A stretch of DNA of 64,000 nt from Parabacteroides gordonii MS-1 = DSM 23371 (GCF_000969825.1 NZ_KQ033920.1:561114-625113), one strand, 5' to 3'; counted from the first letter of the stretch, positions 46,662 to 56,318 are shown. Numbers and translations: made by a program. Notes: generated by a model not told the origin, from the sequence alone.

Positions 46662-47684
46662 ATGAAAGTAGTCAATTATGCAGGTGTTTCTTTGATGGTG
46701 ATCCTTGCTGTCAGTTGTTCAGGCCAAAAGAACGAATCGGCAGCAGAGCGGGAGATACCGGTGAAGGTGGTAGAGGTAGTGGGTTCCGGCTTTGTCAACG
46801 GGCAAAGTTATGTAGGAACGGTAGAGGAAGAATCGGCATCTTTGCTGAGCTTTCAGGTGATGGGGAATGTAGAAAGGATCTTTGTCCGCGAAGGGCAACA
46901 GGTTAGCCGGGGGCAGCTTTTGGCTTCTTTGGAACAGAGTGTGCTTCAGGATACCTATGATGCGGCCCTGGCTTCTTTAGGACAGGCGCAGGATGCGTCG
47001 GATCGTATGAAGATATTGTATGAGAACAAGAGCCTTCCGGAGATTAAATGGGTGGAGGCGCAAAGTAAGCTTCAGCAAGCCCGGTCGATGGAAAGTATCG
47101 CCAAAAAGAATCTGGAAGATGCCCGGCTGTATGCCCCTTTCAGTGGTGTGATCGGAAAGCGGAATGTAGAAACCGGCGAGAATGTACAACCGGGTAAACC
47201 GGTCTTTACCTTACTGAATGTGAGGACAGTCAACGTTAAAATAGCAGTTCCCGAAAAGGAAATATCGGCCATAGAGAAGCGTAAGGCAACCCTGACGGTA
47301 GCAGCTTTGAATAACCGAGTATTTGAGGGTACGGTCACGGAAAAAGGGATTACAGCCAATCCGGTATCGCATACATATGAAGCAAAGATAAAGCTGGATA
47401 ACGACCAGGGGGTATTGTTACCGGGAATGGTTTGCAGCGTAAAAGTGGAGAATGAAGATACTTTATCGGCTATCTCCCTGCCAAACAATGTCATTCAGAT
47501 CTCCCATACCGGCGAACGGTATGTCTGGTGTATGCGCGACGGAAAAGCAAAGGCCGTACCTGTACGTGTCGGCGGGCTGACAGACAACGGATTGCTGATA
47601 ACAGACGGTTTGAAGGAGGGTGACCTGGTGATTACCGACGGTTACCAGAAAGTGAGTGAGGACATGAAAGTAAAAGCCTTATGA
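46662..47684 (+). CDS. RND efflux periplasmic adaptor (membrane fusion protein), lipoprotein
   Basis: 340 residues. The lipoprotein signal ends ILAVSC (Cys19). The body has the HlyD/AcrA order: barrel-sandwich lipoyl half (GNVERIFVREGQQVSRGQLLASL), alpha-hairpin (about 80-140), second lipoyl half (LYAPFSGVIGKRNVETGENVQPG), then beta-barrel (VPEKEISAIEKRKATLTV) and membrane-proximal domain. It links the inner-membrane pump to TolC in the periplasm. The first gene of a three-gene efflux operon; the pump gene overlaps its end by 4 bp. Probably regulated by the divergent AraC protein. Confidence 0.92.
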   Translation: MKVVNYAGVSLMVILAVSCSGQKNESAAEREIPVKVVEVVGSGFVNGQSYVGTVEEESASLLSFQVMGNVERIFVREGQQVSRGQLLASLEQSVLQDTYDAALASLGQAQDASDRMKILYENKSLPEIKWVEAQSKLQQARSMESIAKKNLEDARLYAPFSGVIGKRNVETGENVQPGKPVFTLLNVRTVNVKIAVPEKEISAIEKRKATLTVAALNNRVFEGTVTEKGITANPVSHTYEAKIKLDNDQGVLLPGMVCSVKVENEDTLSAISLPNNVIQISHTGERYVWCMRDGKAKAVPVRVGGLTDNGLLITDGLKEGDLVITDGYQKVSEDMKVKAL

Positions 47685-50600
47685 AAAGCAAAAAAGGAAT
47701 TATAGAGTGGGCCATGCATTATTATCAGATCACGCTTCTGGTTCTGACGATATTGGTCGGCCTTGGAATTTATGGTCTGGTAGATATGCCGAAACAGGAG
47801 TTCCCGGAGTTTACGATCCGGCAGGGTGTCGTTGTCGGCGTATATCCCGGAGCTACGTCGGCAGAAGTGGAAGAGCAGCTGGCCAAACCGCTTGAACGGT
47901 ATTTGTTTACTTTCAAAGAGGTGAAAAAGAAAAAGACCTATTCCATGTCGCGCGACGGGATGGTGTATATCATGGTGGAGTTGAACGATGAAGTGAACAA
48001 TAAAGATGAAGTCTGGTCGAAGATCAAGCTGGGATTGCAGAACTTCAAGTCGCAGTTGCCTTCCGGTGTCCTGGCGGTGATAGCGAATGACGATTTCGGG
48101 GATACGTCGGCTTTATTGATCACGCTCGAATCGGAAGACAAGACTTATCGTGAGCTGGAGAAATATATGGAAACGCTTGAAGACCGTCTCCGTCGCATCG
48201 AGTCGGTTTTAAACCTGCGCCGCTATGGTATGCAGAAAGAACAGATCAGTATTTATCTGGATCGTGACAAGCTGACAGCATACGGGGTCGATACACGGAT
48301 GCTGCTGACAACCTTATTTACACAAGGGTTTACTACTTCCGGCGGTTCGCTGGAAAGTGAAGAGATTGAGATCCCGATCCATTTTACCAACACTTATTCT
48401 TCTGAAAAAGAGATATCCGACCAGATCATATATGCAGATGGCAACGGGAATATGATCCGTTTGAAAGATATTGCGCGGATTGTCCGTGAATATCCCGAAC
48501 CGGACAGTTATATAATGAATAACGGGAAGAAAGCGATTATTCTTTCTATGGAGATGCGCGAAGGGAATAATATCGTGCAGTATGGGCGTGAGGTGGATAA
48601 AATCCTCACTGCATTCCAGGAAGAGCTGCCGGAAAGTGTTTCCATAAAGCGTATAGCCGACCAGCCGAAAGTGGTGGACGACTCGGTCAGTTCATTTGTG
48701 CGCGACCTGTTCGTCTCTATTATAGTGGTGATCCTGGTCATGATGTTTCTGTTCCCTTTCAAGTCGGCTGTTGTGGCGGCAACCTCTATTCCGATCAGTA
48801 TCTTTATCTCTGTCGGGATCATGTATGCTGTCGGCATCCCGTTGAATACGGTTACACTTGCCGCCCTGATCGTTGTGTTGGGAATGATCGTGGATAACTC
48901 GATCATTGTCATCGATGCGTATCTGGAAAGGTTGGATAAAGGGATGTCGCGCTGGCATGCGGCTGTATCGAGTGCCAGGAACTATTTCTCGTCTATCTTC
49001 CTGGCAACCCTGAGTATTTGTATCATTTTCTATCCGTTGCTGTTTACAATGACAGGGCAGATGCTTGATTTCGTGAACTGGTTTCCCTGGACAATTACGA
49101 TCTCTTTAATGACTTCCCTGGTTATTGCCATGATATTCATCCCCATGCTGGAACATGTACTTATAAAAAAAGGATTGAAGGGAGGACAGGATCAAGCGGG
49201 GAAGAAGAAGTTCAATTTACTGGATTATGTGCAGGCACTCTATGAAAAGGTGTTGACGTGGACTTTCCGTTTCCCTAAGACGACACTCGGTATCGGAGTC
49301 CTTTCCGTTGTATTGGCGATCCTGATCGTAATACATATACCGTTACGGATGATGCCGACAGCCGATCGTGACCAGTTTGCCATCGAGATCTATTTGCCCC
49401 AGGGGGCAGCGCTCGATAAAACGGCTGCCGTATGTGATAGCGTATATGCCTTATTGAAGAACGATGAGCGCGTTCTATCCGCCACTGCCTTTATCGGAAT
49501 GGCTTCTCCTCGTTTCCAGGCCACTTATGCGCCGAATATGGGGGGCAAGAACTATGCCCAGTTCATTATTAATACGACCTCCGTGAAGGCGACGACGGAG
49601 TTGCTGGATGAATATACCAATGCATATGCGGATCATTTCCCGGATGCTTATGTCAAATTCAAGCAACTGGATTACCAGAATGTTACTTCCCCGTTGGAAA
49701 TACGTTTTATGGGGGATGATATAGTTGCCTTGAAACAATCGGCCAATACACTGATGGCGGCTTTGCAGGATGTGGAAGGGCTTGTCTGGATACATACGAA
49801 TTTTGAAGAAATATTGCCGGATGTACGTGTGACCCTCGATCCGGTAGAGTCTTCCCGGTTAGGTATCTCAAAGGCGATGGCTGCTGCCGATATGGCTATC
49901 CGATATAATGGCATGTCGGTAGGTTCAGTCTGGGAAGGCGATTACCCGTTGGCTATCTGTCTGAAGTCGGAGAAGGATAAAGGAGAAAAGGATTCGTTTT
50001 CCCGGGTGGGAGATACCTATTTGCCTACGGCCGCTCCGGGTATCAGTGTTCCACTTCGTCAAGTTTCCGAAATAGAAGCGGGGTGGAATGAGGGGCAGAT
50101 CGTCCGCCGTAACGGTGTACGTACGCTTAGCGTGATCGCCCAGGTAAAACGGGGTTACAATGAAACCAATATGCAGAAAGAGGTGGAAAAGGTTATGGAC
50201 AGCCAGGTTATCCCCGGCCTTCCCGATGGCGTCAGCTATGAATATGGCGGTGCCAGGGAGTCGGATGAAGAAGTGATCACCCCCTTGGTAAAAGGACTTT
50301 TTATTGCTGTGATCATTGTGTTCTTCTTCCTGCTGATCAATTACAAGAAGATCGGCCTGGCTATGGCGGCCCTTTCTTCCATACTCCTGTGTCTGTTTGG
50401 TGCCGCTTTCGGACTGTGGGTGTCCGGACTGGAATTCAGCCTGACCTGTGTTTTGGGGATCATCAGCCTGATAGGTATTGTGGTGCGTAATGCAATTATG
50501 ATATTCGACCATGCGCAGGATCTGCGTATCAATAAACACATACCGGTTAAAGATGCGGCGATGGATGCGGGCAAACGCCGGATGCTGCCGATCTTCCTGA

Positions 50601-50761
50601 CATCGGCTACGACAGCTGTAGGCGTAGTACCTATGATAATAAGCAATAGTTCGCTGTGGACGCCAATGGGGGTAGTGATCTGTTCGGGTACTGTATTTGC
50701 CATGATCTTTGCAGTCGTTGTGCTTCCGGTATTTTATTGGATGATATTCGGTGCGAAATAA
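47681..50761 (+). CDS. RND-family efflux pump (AcrB/MexB-like inner-membrane transporter)
   Basis: 1026 residues. Twelve helices in two repeats, with two large periplasmic loops after TM1 and TM7. Evidence includes an N-terminal helix, LVDMPKQEFPEF and YPGATSAEVEEQLAKPLE (porter domain), the TM4 motif GMIVDNSIIVIDAYLERLDKGM with the proton-relay acidic residues, and in the second half LGIISLIGIVVRNAIMIFDHA, DAGKRRMLPIFLTSATTAVGV and MGVVICSGTVFAM. It is a proton-driven drug, bile or metabolite exporter. Substrate is unknown. Translation is coupled to the adaptor (4-bp overlap); TolC follows after 19 bp. Confidence 0.95.
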   Translation: MKSKKGIIEWAMHYYQITLLVLTILVGLGIYGLVDMPKQEFPEFTIRQGVVVGVYPGATSAEVEEQLAKPLERYLFTFKEVKKKKTYSMSRDGMVYIMVELNDEVNNKDEVWSKIKLGLQNFKSQLPSGVLAVIANDDFGDTSALLITLESEDKTYRELEKYMETLEDRLRRIESVLNLRRYGMQKEQISIYLDRDKLTAYGVDTRMLLTTLFTQGFTTSGGSLESEEIEIPIHFTNTYSSEKEISDQIIYADGNGNMIRLKDIARIVREYPEPDSYIMNNGKKAIILSMEMREGNNIVQYGREVDKILTAFQEELPESVSIKRIADQPKVVDDSVSSFVRDLFVSIIVVILVMMFLFPFKSAVVAATSIPISIFISVGIMYAVGIPLNTVTLAALIVVLGMIVDNSIIVIDAYLERLDKGMSRWHAAVSSARNYFSSIFLATLSICIIFYPLLFTMTGQMLDFVNWFPWTITISLMTSLVIAMIFIPMLEHVLIKKGLKGGQDQAGKKKFNLLDYVQALYEKVLTWTFRFPKTTLGIGVLSVVLAILIVIHIPLRMMPTADRDQFAIEIYLPQGAALDKTAAVCDSVYALLKNDERVLSATAFIGMASPRFQATYAPNMGGKNYAQFIINTTSVKATTELLDEYTNAYADHFPDAYVKFKQLDYQNVTSPLEIRFMGDDIVALKQSANTLMAALQDVEGLVWIHTNFEEILPDVRVTLDPVESSRLGISKAMAAADMAIRYNGMSVGSVWEGDYPLAICLKSEKDKGEKDSFSRVGDTYLPTAAPGISVPLRQVSEIEAGWNEGQIVRRNGVRTLSVIAQVKRGYNETNMQKEVEKVMDSQVIPGLPDGVSYEYGGARESDEEVITPLVKGLFIAVIIVFFFLLINYKKIGLAMAALSSILLCLFGAAFGLWVSGLEFSLTCVLGIISLIGIVVRNAIMIFDHAQDLRINKHIPVKDAAMDAGKRRMLPIFLTSATTAVGVVPMIISNSSLWTPMGVVICSGTVFAMIFAVVVLPVFYWMIFGAK

Positions 50762-50780
50762 TAAATAGAGTTGTAACTAA

Positions 50781-52082
50781 ATGAAAAAGAATATGCTAAA
50801 TAAAAGAACTGCCGCTGTTTTCAGTGTTCTTCTTGGTTTCTTTCTTATCCAGGCTTTGCCTGTAAAGGCTCAGCGAAGTCTGACTTTGGAGGAGTGTAGC
50901 GGGTTGGCTTTGGAGAATAATGCCAGAATGAAGAATGCCCGTCTGGATGTAAAAGGAGCGGAGGAAGAACGGAAAGAGGCTTTCACCAAATATTTCCCGT
51001 CTGTAAGTGCTACGGGAAGTGCCTTTACTTCAGATAACGGAATGGCCGAACTTGTATTGATGCCGGGGATGGAAATGACAATGGCTAAAAATGGTATCGT
51101 AGGAGGGATCACGGCCGTTCAGCCGATATTTACCGGAGGACAGATCCTGAATAATAATAAGCTGGCCGGTTTGGCTGTGGAGGTAAGCCGTTATCAGATG
51201 AAACAATCCGAGAATGAAGTATTGCTTACTGTCGAGCAGTATTACTGGCAGCAGGTATCTTTGCTGGAAAAAAGAAAGACGATTTCTATCATGGAGTCGT
51301 TAATCGATAACCTTTATAAGGATGTGGAGGTTTCCGTACGTGCCGGTGTGGCAAACCGAAACGAGTTGCTTCAGGTTCAGTTGAAAAAGAACAGTATTGC
51401 CAGCGACCGGCTGAAAGTAGAAAACAACCTGCGCTTGTCGAAGATGATCCTGGCTCAGTATATCGGGTTGCCGGAAGATGATTTTACGATTCAGGTAACC
51501 ATACAGGAACCTTTGTCTTCGCCGGAAACCTACCGGGTCGATCCGGTAACAGCCCTGCCGACAACGGTCGCCTATAAATTGCTGGATAAGAATATTGAGG
51601 CAAACCGGTTGCAATACAAACTAAAGGTCGGTCAGAATTTGCCGACAGTCGGAGTCGGTGCCGGTTATATGTATCATAATGTGTTGGATACAGACCATTC
51701 GTTCGGGATGATCTTTGCTACGGTCTCCATACCTATCACAGATTGGTGGGGAGGTTCTCATGCCATAAAGAAGCAGAAACTTCAGTTGAAAGCCGCCGAA
51801 TATACCCGGCAGAATTCAAATGAACAGCTACTTATACAAATGCAGAAACTATGGAACGAACTGGAGGAGACGTATAAGCAGGTAAGTATTTCGGAAGAGT
51901 CGGTAAAAACGGCAGAAGAGAATGTGCGTTTGAGTACGGATTATTATCAGGCAGGAACAGAAACATTGAGCGACCTGCTCAATGCCCAGTCTCTATTGCA
52001 GCAAAGCCGGGATCAGTATACGGAGGATTATACCAACTACCTGATCAAACGGACACAGTATCTGCAGGCTACCGGTAGATAA
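50781..52082 (+). CDS. TolC-family outer membrane efflux protein
   Basis: 433 residues, with a signal peptide ending PVKAQ near 30. It has two OEP repeats with long helices: LTLEECSGLALENNARMKNARLDVKGAEEE for the first and LKVGQNLPTVGVGAGYMYHN to the end for the second, closing with LSDLLNAQSLLQQSRDQYTEDYTNYL. It forms the trimeric exit duct for the RND pump. The normal two-repeat length contrasts with the half-length protein of the capsule operon. It ends at a bidirectional terminator shared with the kinase gene. Confidence 0.93.
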   Translation: MKKNMLNKRTAAVFSVLLGFFLIQALPVKAQRSLTLEECSGLALENNARMKNARLDVKGAEEERKEAFTKYFPSVSATGSAFTSDNGMAELVLMPGMEMTMAKNGIVGGITAVQPIFTGGQILNNNKLAGLAVEVSRYQMKQSENEVLLTVEQYYWQQVSLLEKRKTISIMESLIDNLYKDVEVSVRAGVANRNELLQVQLKKNSIASDRLKVENNLRLSKMILAQYIGLPEDDFTIQVTIQEPLSSPETYRVDPVTALPTTVAYKLLDKNIEANRLQYKLKVGQNLPTVGVGAGYMYHNVLDTDHSFGMIFATVSIPITDWWGGSHAIKKQKLQLKAAEYTRQNSNEQLLIQMQKLWNELEETYKQVSISEESVKTAEENVRLSTDYYQAGTETLSDLLNAQSLLQQSRDQYTEDYTNYLIKRTQYLQATGR

Positions 52083-52108
52083 CCGGAAAAGTCATGGAAA
52101 GTAAAAAT

Positions 52109-52139
52109 GAGGGTACCCTTATTGATAAGGAGTACCCTC
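52109..52139. terminator. Bidirectional terminator between tolC and the hybrid kinase gene
   Basis: GAGGGTAC on the left and GTACCCTC on the right are continued inward by CTTAT and ATAAG with a small bulge. It is followed by GTTTTC on the plus strand and preceded by TAAAAAT, so it is U-rich for minus-strand readers. Confidence 0.8.
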
Positions 52140-52145
52140 GTTTTC

Positions 52146-54167
52146 TTATTGCAGGTATTTACCGAGTACGCTCATCAAAGCTGAAATATCGATCGGTTTT
52201 GCCAAATGATAATTCATGCCGGCTTTTAGCGCATTGGTTACATCTTCCGAAAAAGCATTTGCAGTCATGGCTATAATTGGCATGCCGGAAATATCGGAAC
52301 GCTTCAGGGAACGTATCTGGCGGGTGGCTTCATAACCATCCATTACAGGCATTTGGATATCCATCAGTATCATTTGGTAAAAGCCTTCCGGTGACCGGGA
52401 TACTATATTTACGGCATCCAGTCCGTTCACCGCCGTATCGATGGAAACGCCGGTACTTCCAATAATCTCTACTGCTATTTCACGGTTTAGCTCGTTATCT
52501 TCCACCAGCAAGATACGCTTGCCGGAATAATCGGCATCGGAGAGTTTGAACTGTCTGACCGGCTCCGATCGGCTTCCTTCGTGGAGGAATCGTTGTAGTA
52601 CTTTGAGCAGTTTCGATTTATAGAGGGGCTTGGTTATGAATCCATTGGCTTTTGCCGCTTTGGCTTCCGCTTCATATTCCTCGATGTCATAGGCGGAAAG
52701 GATAATAATGGGTATGTCTGTCCCTATAATTTTTCTGATCTGCCGTGTCGCTTCTAAACCATTCATATCCGGCATCTTTAAATCAATGATAACAGCAAAG
52801 TAATCGTTCCTTTCCTGATGGCGTAGCTGCACTTTGTTTATCGCTTCACTCCCGGAACAGACATAATCACTGTTTATGCCTATTTCCTGTAGACAATTGC
52901 AGGTGCTTTGGCAAGCCGTTTCATCATCGTCAACAACAAGTATCTCCAATCCGTCTGTCCCTATTTTTTCGATAGGAGCAAATTCCTGGTAGTGCAACGG
53001 CATATTGATTGTAAAACAGGAACCTTTACCGTATTCGCTTTCTACTTTGATATCTCCCCCCATCATTTTTATGATCTTATGGCTGATAGCCATACCGAGT
53101 CCGGTTCCTTGAATATTTCTGATCTCATTATCATCGGCCCGCTCAAACGGTAAGAATATTTTATCGAGGAAATCAGGTTTCATTCCTCTTCCGCTATCCT
53201 TAAATACAAATTCATAGTTCCCGGTGCCGTCTTTTGGCTCTTTCTCATTGATATCTATTGTTATCTGTCCCTTTTCCGGAGTATATTTAACTGCATTTGA
53301 CAGGATGTTCATCAATACCTGTTTAATTCTTTGCGTATCCCCTGTTACATACTCATGTTTTAAGTCCTTGACATGAATGTCCAACGTTTGCTGTTTATTC
53401 TTTATTTCAGGCTGCATCATAATGACCAGATCCTGTAAAAGCTCTCCTATATTAAAATCATCTTCGGAAAGGATCAATCTGCCGCTTTCGATTTTCGACA
53501 TATCCAGCACTTCATTGATCAGGCTGAGCAACAGTTTTGAGGAGCCATCGATTTTCTCCATGCAATCGAGCACCCTTTCCTGTTCGTTTATATGAGCTTT
53601 TGCAATAGCCGTCATCCCTATAATGGCATTCATCGGTGTCCGGATATCATGACTCATGCGGGCAAGGAAATCAGATTTGGCCTGATTGGCTTTTTCGGCC
53701 GAGTCGAGCGCTTCTTTCAGTTGCTTCGATTGTTGTTCGAGTTTCTTTTGCAACTCGCGTTGTTCAGTGATATCGGTGATATCGATCATTACCGTATAGG
53801 AGATCGGGACTCCATTTTGCAGTTGGTCTGTGAAGGTGGCGGTGAGCTTTACCCATTTCGAACCATCTTTTACCGGCATCTTCATGATCGCTTCGTAACC
53901 GTTGGTATTATTGGCTATTGCATCATATACTTTCTGTCCCAATATGTTCCAGGCTTCTTTATGCTCTTTAAAATATATGTCAGGGCGGTTCTGGAAAAGT
54001 CTTTCATACTCTTCTTTGGGATAACCTATCAGGTCATAATAGAAATCGTTTGCCCATAGAAGGGTAAAATGTTCGTCCAGCAAATGTTTACTGACACTGA
54101 CCCCCATAAGGCCCATTAGTAAACTGTACTCGATATTTGTTCCTGATTGTTGAGCTTCTTTTTCCAT
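52146..54167 (-). CDS. Hybrid sensor histidine kinase with two receiver domains
   Basis: 673 residues, no transmembrane helix, so cytosolic. Domains in order: PAS sensor (about 15-135, ending VMIDITDITEQ), coiled coil, HisKA with phospho-His173 in ARMSHDIRTPMN, HATPase_c with NAVKYTPEKG and DSGRGM and GTGLGMA (about 285-390), receiver 1 with Asp462 in IIDLKMPDMNG, and receiver 2 with Asp603 in LMDIQMPVMDG. It has no Hpt domain of its own; a stand-alone Hpt protein is encoded divergently at 55238, giving a likely phosphorelay partner. It lies 25 bp downstream of an AraC gene in the same operon. The signal is unknown. Confidence 0.94.
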   Translation of the reverse strand: MEKEAQQSGTNIEYSLLMGLMGVSVSKHLLDEHFTLLWANDFYYDLIGYPKEEYERLFQNRPDIYFKEHKEAWNILGQKVYDAIANNTNGYEAIMKMPVKDGSKWVKLTATFTDQLQNGVPISYTVMIDITDITEQRELQKKLEQQSKQLKEALDSAEKANQAKSDFLARMSHDIRTPMNAIIGMTAIAKAHINEQERVLDCMEKIDGSSKLLLSLINEVLDMSKIESGRLILSEDDFNIGELLQDLVIMMQPEIKNKQQTLDIHVKDLKHEYVTGDTQRIKQVLMNILSNAVKYTPEKGQITIDINEKEPKDGTGNYEFVFKDSGRGMKPDFLDKIFLPFERADDNEIRNIQGTGLGMAISHKIIKMMGGDIKVESEYGKGSCFTINMPLHYQEFAPIEKIGTDGLEILVVDDDETACQSTCNCLQEIGINSDYVCSGSEAINKVQLRHQERNDYFAVIIDLKMPDMNGLEATRQIRKIIGTDIPIIILSAYDIEEYEAEAKAAKANGFITKPLYKSKLLKVLQRFLHEGSRSEPVRQFKLSDADYSGKRILLVEDNELNREIAVEIIGSTGVSIDTAVNGLDAVNIVSRSPEGFYQMILMDIQMPVMDGYEATRQIRSLKRSDISGMPIIAMTANAFSEDVTNALKAGMNYHLAKPIDISALMSVLGKYLQ

Positions 54168-54192
54168 ATTATTCTTTTCTAAGAGATATTTA

Positions 54193-55074
54193 TTAACTGA
54201 AATCTTTTTGATAGCAGGAGTAGGTATATTGTTTGCCTCTATATTCCTGAGGCGTCATTCCTACGTGTTTGCGAAAGAATCTGTTGAAGAATGACAAGTT
54301 GTTGAAACCTAGTTCCATTGCTATATTTTTAATTTCCTGATTAGTCCCTTTTAATTGTACTTTGGCATCGATAAGTATTATCTGTGTTAAAACATCGAGA
54401 GGGGTCTGGCCGATTGCCTTTTTTATGCAAGTCGCTAAATAGGAGGGCGTCAATCCCAGCCGGTCAGCATAGAATGAGATATTATGCTCTGCTGTATAGT
54501 GTTTTAAAGCTTGATTTATAAAATCCTGATAGATCTCCGTGTAGCGGGTTCGCTCTTGTTTTTTCAGCAGTTGTTTACTATCGTATAATTCAATAATACC
54601 CTGACTGCATATCGTGAAAATAGCTTTTATCATCTCTTTATTGCTCACAATATTAGGATATACTGCATATCGGCGTAAAAGATCGTAGAAACTGGCAATC
54701 AGTTTAGACATGTTCTGGGAAATGGGTATGACCGGATGTCTGTAAATGGACGATAAACAACTCATTGTACTTTTAAGAAAGTTGGCATAACTCATAAAGT
54801 CTGAAGAAAAAGCTGCGAAGTATATTAAAATGTCGTCTGACATTTCATGTACTTGTATGTAACTGTTGGGTGTCAATGTTATGACATTATATTTAGTTGT
54901 TTTATATTCGGATAGATTAATAGTCGAGCGGACGTATCCTTTCATACAAAGGATAAAAACTCCCGCTTTGATCTTACAGGGAATACCTATATATTGTTTT
55001 ATTTCATTGGCGGAGACATATTTCCCGACCATAAAATCAGTAGGAGAATCAAGACAGATAATTTGTTTATCCAT
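54193..55074 (-). CDS. AraC-family regulator paired with the hybrid kinase
   Basis: 293 residues. The sensor half contains a cupin-like sequence (GVFILCMKGYVRSTINLSEYKTTKY). The C-terminal AraC double HTH runs from about 195 (HNISFYADRLGLTPSYLATCIKKAIGQTPLD) to NLSFFNRFFRKHVGMTPQEYRGK. It starts an operon with the kinase gene and is divergent from the Hpt gene. It has no receiver domain, so coupling to the relay would be indirect or genetic. Its overall plan is like the AraC protein at 45622. Confidence 0.9.
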   Translation of the reverse strand: MDKQIICLDSPTDFMVGKYVSANEIKQYIGIPCKIKAGVFILCMKGYVRSTINLSEYKTTKYNVITLTPNSYIQVHEMSDDILIYFAAFSSDFMSYANFLKSTMSCLSSIYRHPVIPISQNMSKLIASFYDLLRRYAVYPNIVSNKEMIKAIFTICSQGIIELYDSKQLLKKQERTRYTEIYQDFINQALKHYTAEHNISFYADRLGLTPSYLATCIKKAIGQTPLDVLTQIILIDAKVQLKGTNQEIKNIAMELGFNNLSFFNRFFRKHVGMTPQEYRGKQYTYSCYQKDFS

Positions 55075-55097
55075 GTAGGTACAATTTATTTAGGTGT

Positions 55098-55105
55098 CAA
55101 ATATA
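55098..55105 (-). promoter_or_regulatory. -7 box of the AraC-kinase operon
   Basis: The plus-strand CAAATATA is TATATTTG on the minus strand, 24 bp upstream of the ATG. A plus-strand CAAA (TTTG on the minus strand) at 55122-55125 is a possible -33 box with a 16-bp gap, slightly short. Confidence 0.45.
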
Positions 55106-55237
55106 GAACTTATTTGAAAAACAAATGATGTAAGAAAAGAAATGGAACATAAAAAGCAAAGAATGAATTTGTTTATTGTTGCCGATAACCGTTAATTTGC
55201 ATTCTTATACAAACAACTTCTTCTTTATATAATTAAT

Positions 55238-55597
55238 ATGACAGACAAATATAAGTGTCAGCTGCAGGAAGCTGGCGTTAATTTAGATAGCGCCCTGAAT
55301 CGTTTTATGGGAAACGAAATGTTGTATGCAAAGTTTCTCCGGAATTTTGTTCAGGACGAAAGTTTTCAAAAGCTGGAAGAGAGTCTGAAAGCAAAAGAGA
55401 TTCACGACGCTTTTATGTATGCCCATACAATGAAAGGGATAGTAGCGAATTTAGGTATCCAGTCTCTTTGGGACATATTGACTCCGATGGCCGAACAGTT
55501 GAGGAATGAAGACCCGGAGAACATCCCGGATCAACAGGAAATACTAAAAAGGCGATATAATGAAATCTGTAATATAATTAATGAAAATCAGCTGTAA
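55238..55597 (+). CDS. Stand-alone Hpt phosphotransfer protein
   Basis: 119 residues, all-helical. The phospho-histidine is His63 in AHTMKGIVANLG, the H-x2-KG motif of Hpt domains. Its four-helix bundle length is right (ALNRFMGNEMLYAKFLRNF helix before, MAEQLRNEDPENIP after). It should shuttle phosphate between hybrid kinase receivers and a terminal response regulator. It is divergent from the AraC-hybrid-kinase operon (163 bp), the obvious source of phosphate. No DNA-binding regulator with a receiver is nearby. The stand-alone receiver at 14387 is far away but a possible acceptor (speculative). Confidence 0.88.
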   Translation: MTDKYKCQLQEAGVNLDSALNRFMGNEMLYAKFLRNFVQDESFQKLEESLKAKEIHDAFMYAHTMKGIVANLGIQSLWDILTPMAEQLRNEDPENIPDQQEILKRRYNEICNIINENQL

Positions 55598-55620
55598 CCT
55601 GCTTGGTTAATGATAGATAT

Positions 55621-55675
55621 GACCGATATTTTCCGGATAAAGACAGTAAATCTATCTTTAGAGAAAATACCGGTC
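55621..55675. terminator. Convergent hairpin between the Hpt and YhcH genes
   Basis: GACCGATATTTTC at 55621-55633 pairs with GAAAATACCGGTC at 55663-55675 (12 of 13). The 29-base interior has a TAAAGA/TCTTTA stem of its own. It fills the gap between the two stop codons. Confidence 0.5.
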
Positions 55676-55692
55676 TGTCGTATCTGGCAATA

Positions 55693-56145
55693 TTATTCTT
55701 CTACCTGTACTTTTACGATCATTTTGCGGATGCTTCCTTCGCCTATGCCGGGAGCATGGCCGTCTTCCGGGAAATAGACGGCAAACTGTCCTGGATAGAT
55801 TTTCGTGTAAGCCGTAGGACGATCCACATAGAAAGCAATATCTTTTTCTTCATCATAGGGGATAGATACTTCCTGCAGTTCGCAACCGGGTTTCCAACCG
55901 ATCTTTTCTACTCCCAACAGAGGCAGTTGTATGTCGATATACTTTTTGTGTGTTTCAACGGCAGCCTCTTTCTTGTCTTTACCGGTCAGCGTTACAACGC
56001 TGATGAATAAGCGTGAGCCTTCCAGTTCATACTTTCCGTCTTCTAATTTGGAGAAATCAGTAGCTTTTATGTAATCGAATGCTTTTTTGAATAAAGGGTG
56101 CAAGCGTTCTACCTTTTCTGTGTTGTTTAAAGAATCAAGTATCAT
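55693..56145 (-). CDS. YhcH/YjgK/YiaL family protein (DUF386, cupin-like)
   Basis: 150 residues, normal family length. The hallmark sequences are ETHKKYIDIQLPLLGVEKIG and FPEDGHAPGIG, whose His and Glu residues line a metal-binding beta-sandwich cavity, ending MIVKVQVEE. Family members (NanQ, TabA) act on sugars, with NanQ opening sialic acid anomers in E. coli, or affect biofilm. The specific sugar here is unknown. Single gene with its own -7 box 77 bp upstream. Convergent with the Hpt gene. Confidence 0.88.
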   Translation of the reverse strand: MILDSLNNTEKVERLHPLFKKAFDYIKATDFSKLEDGKYELEGSRLFISVVTLTGKDKKEAAVETHKKYIDIQLPLLGVEKIGWKPGCELQEVSIPYDEEKDIAFYVDRPTAYTKIYPGQFAVYFPEDGHAPGIGEGSIRKMIVKVQVEE

Positions 56146-56221
56146 ACGTATTCGTTTTTATAAATTCATCCGTTAATTATAGTTTGACAAAGGTCGTATA
56201 TCCGAATGTTAAATAATAGGA

Positions 56222-56229
56222 CAAATATA
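56222..56229 (-). promoter_or_regulatory. -7 box of the YhcH-family gene
   Basis: The plus-strand CAAATATA is TATATTTG on the minus strand, matching TAnnTTTG, 77 bp upstream of the ATG. Confidence 0.4.
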
Positions 56230-56288
56230 CCAAATAAATCTATTTATTTAGTACATATCTTAATGGGGAGGTTTGGAAAATCCGCAAC

Positions 56289-56318
56289 TTTGTTGCAACT
56301 GTTTTATTTGTATCTTTG
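56289..56318 (+). promoter_or_regulatory. Promoter of the copper ATPase operon
   Basis: TTTG at 56289-56292 and TATCTTTG at 56311-56318 match the -33 and -7 boxes with an 18-bp gap, close to the usual spacing. The start codon is 39 bp downstream. No operator palindrome that I recognise as CsoR or CopY type is seen. Confidence 0.6.

Noticed and set aside
55603-56010. Plus-strand frame of 135 codons opposite the YhcH gene
   Set aside because: It is the complement of a conserved DUF386 gene and has no supporting motif.
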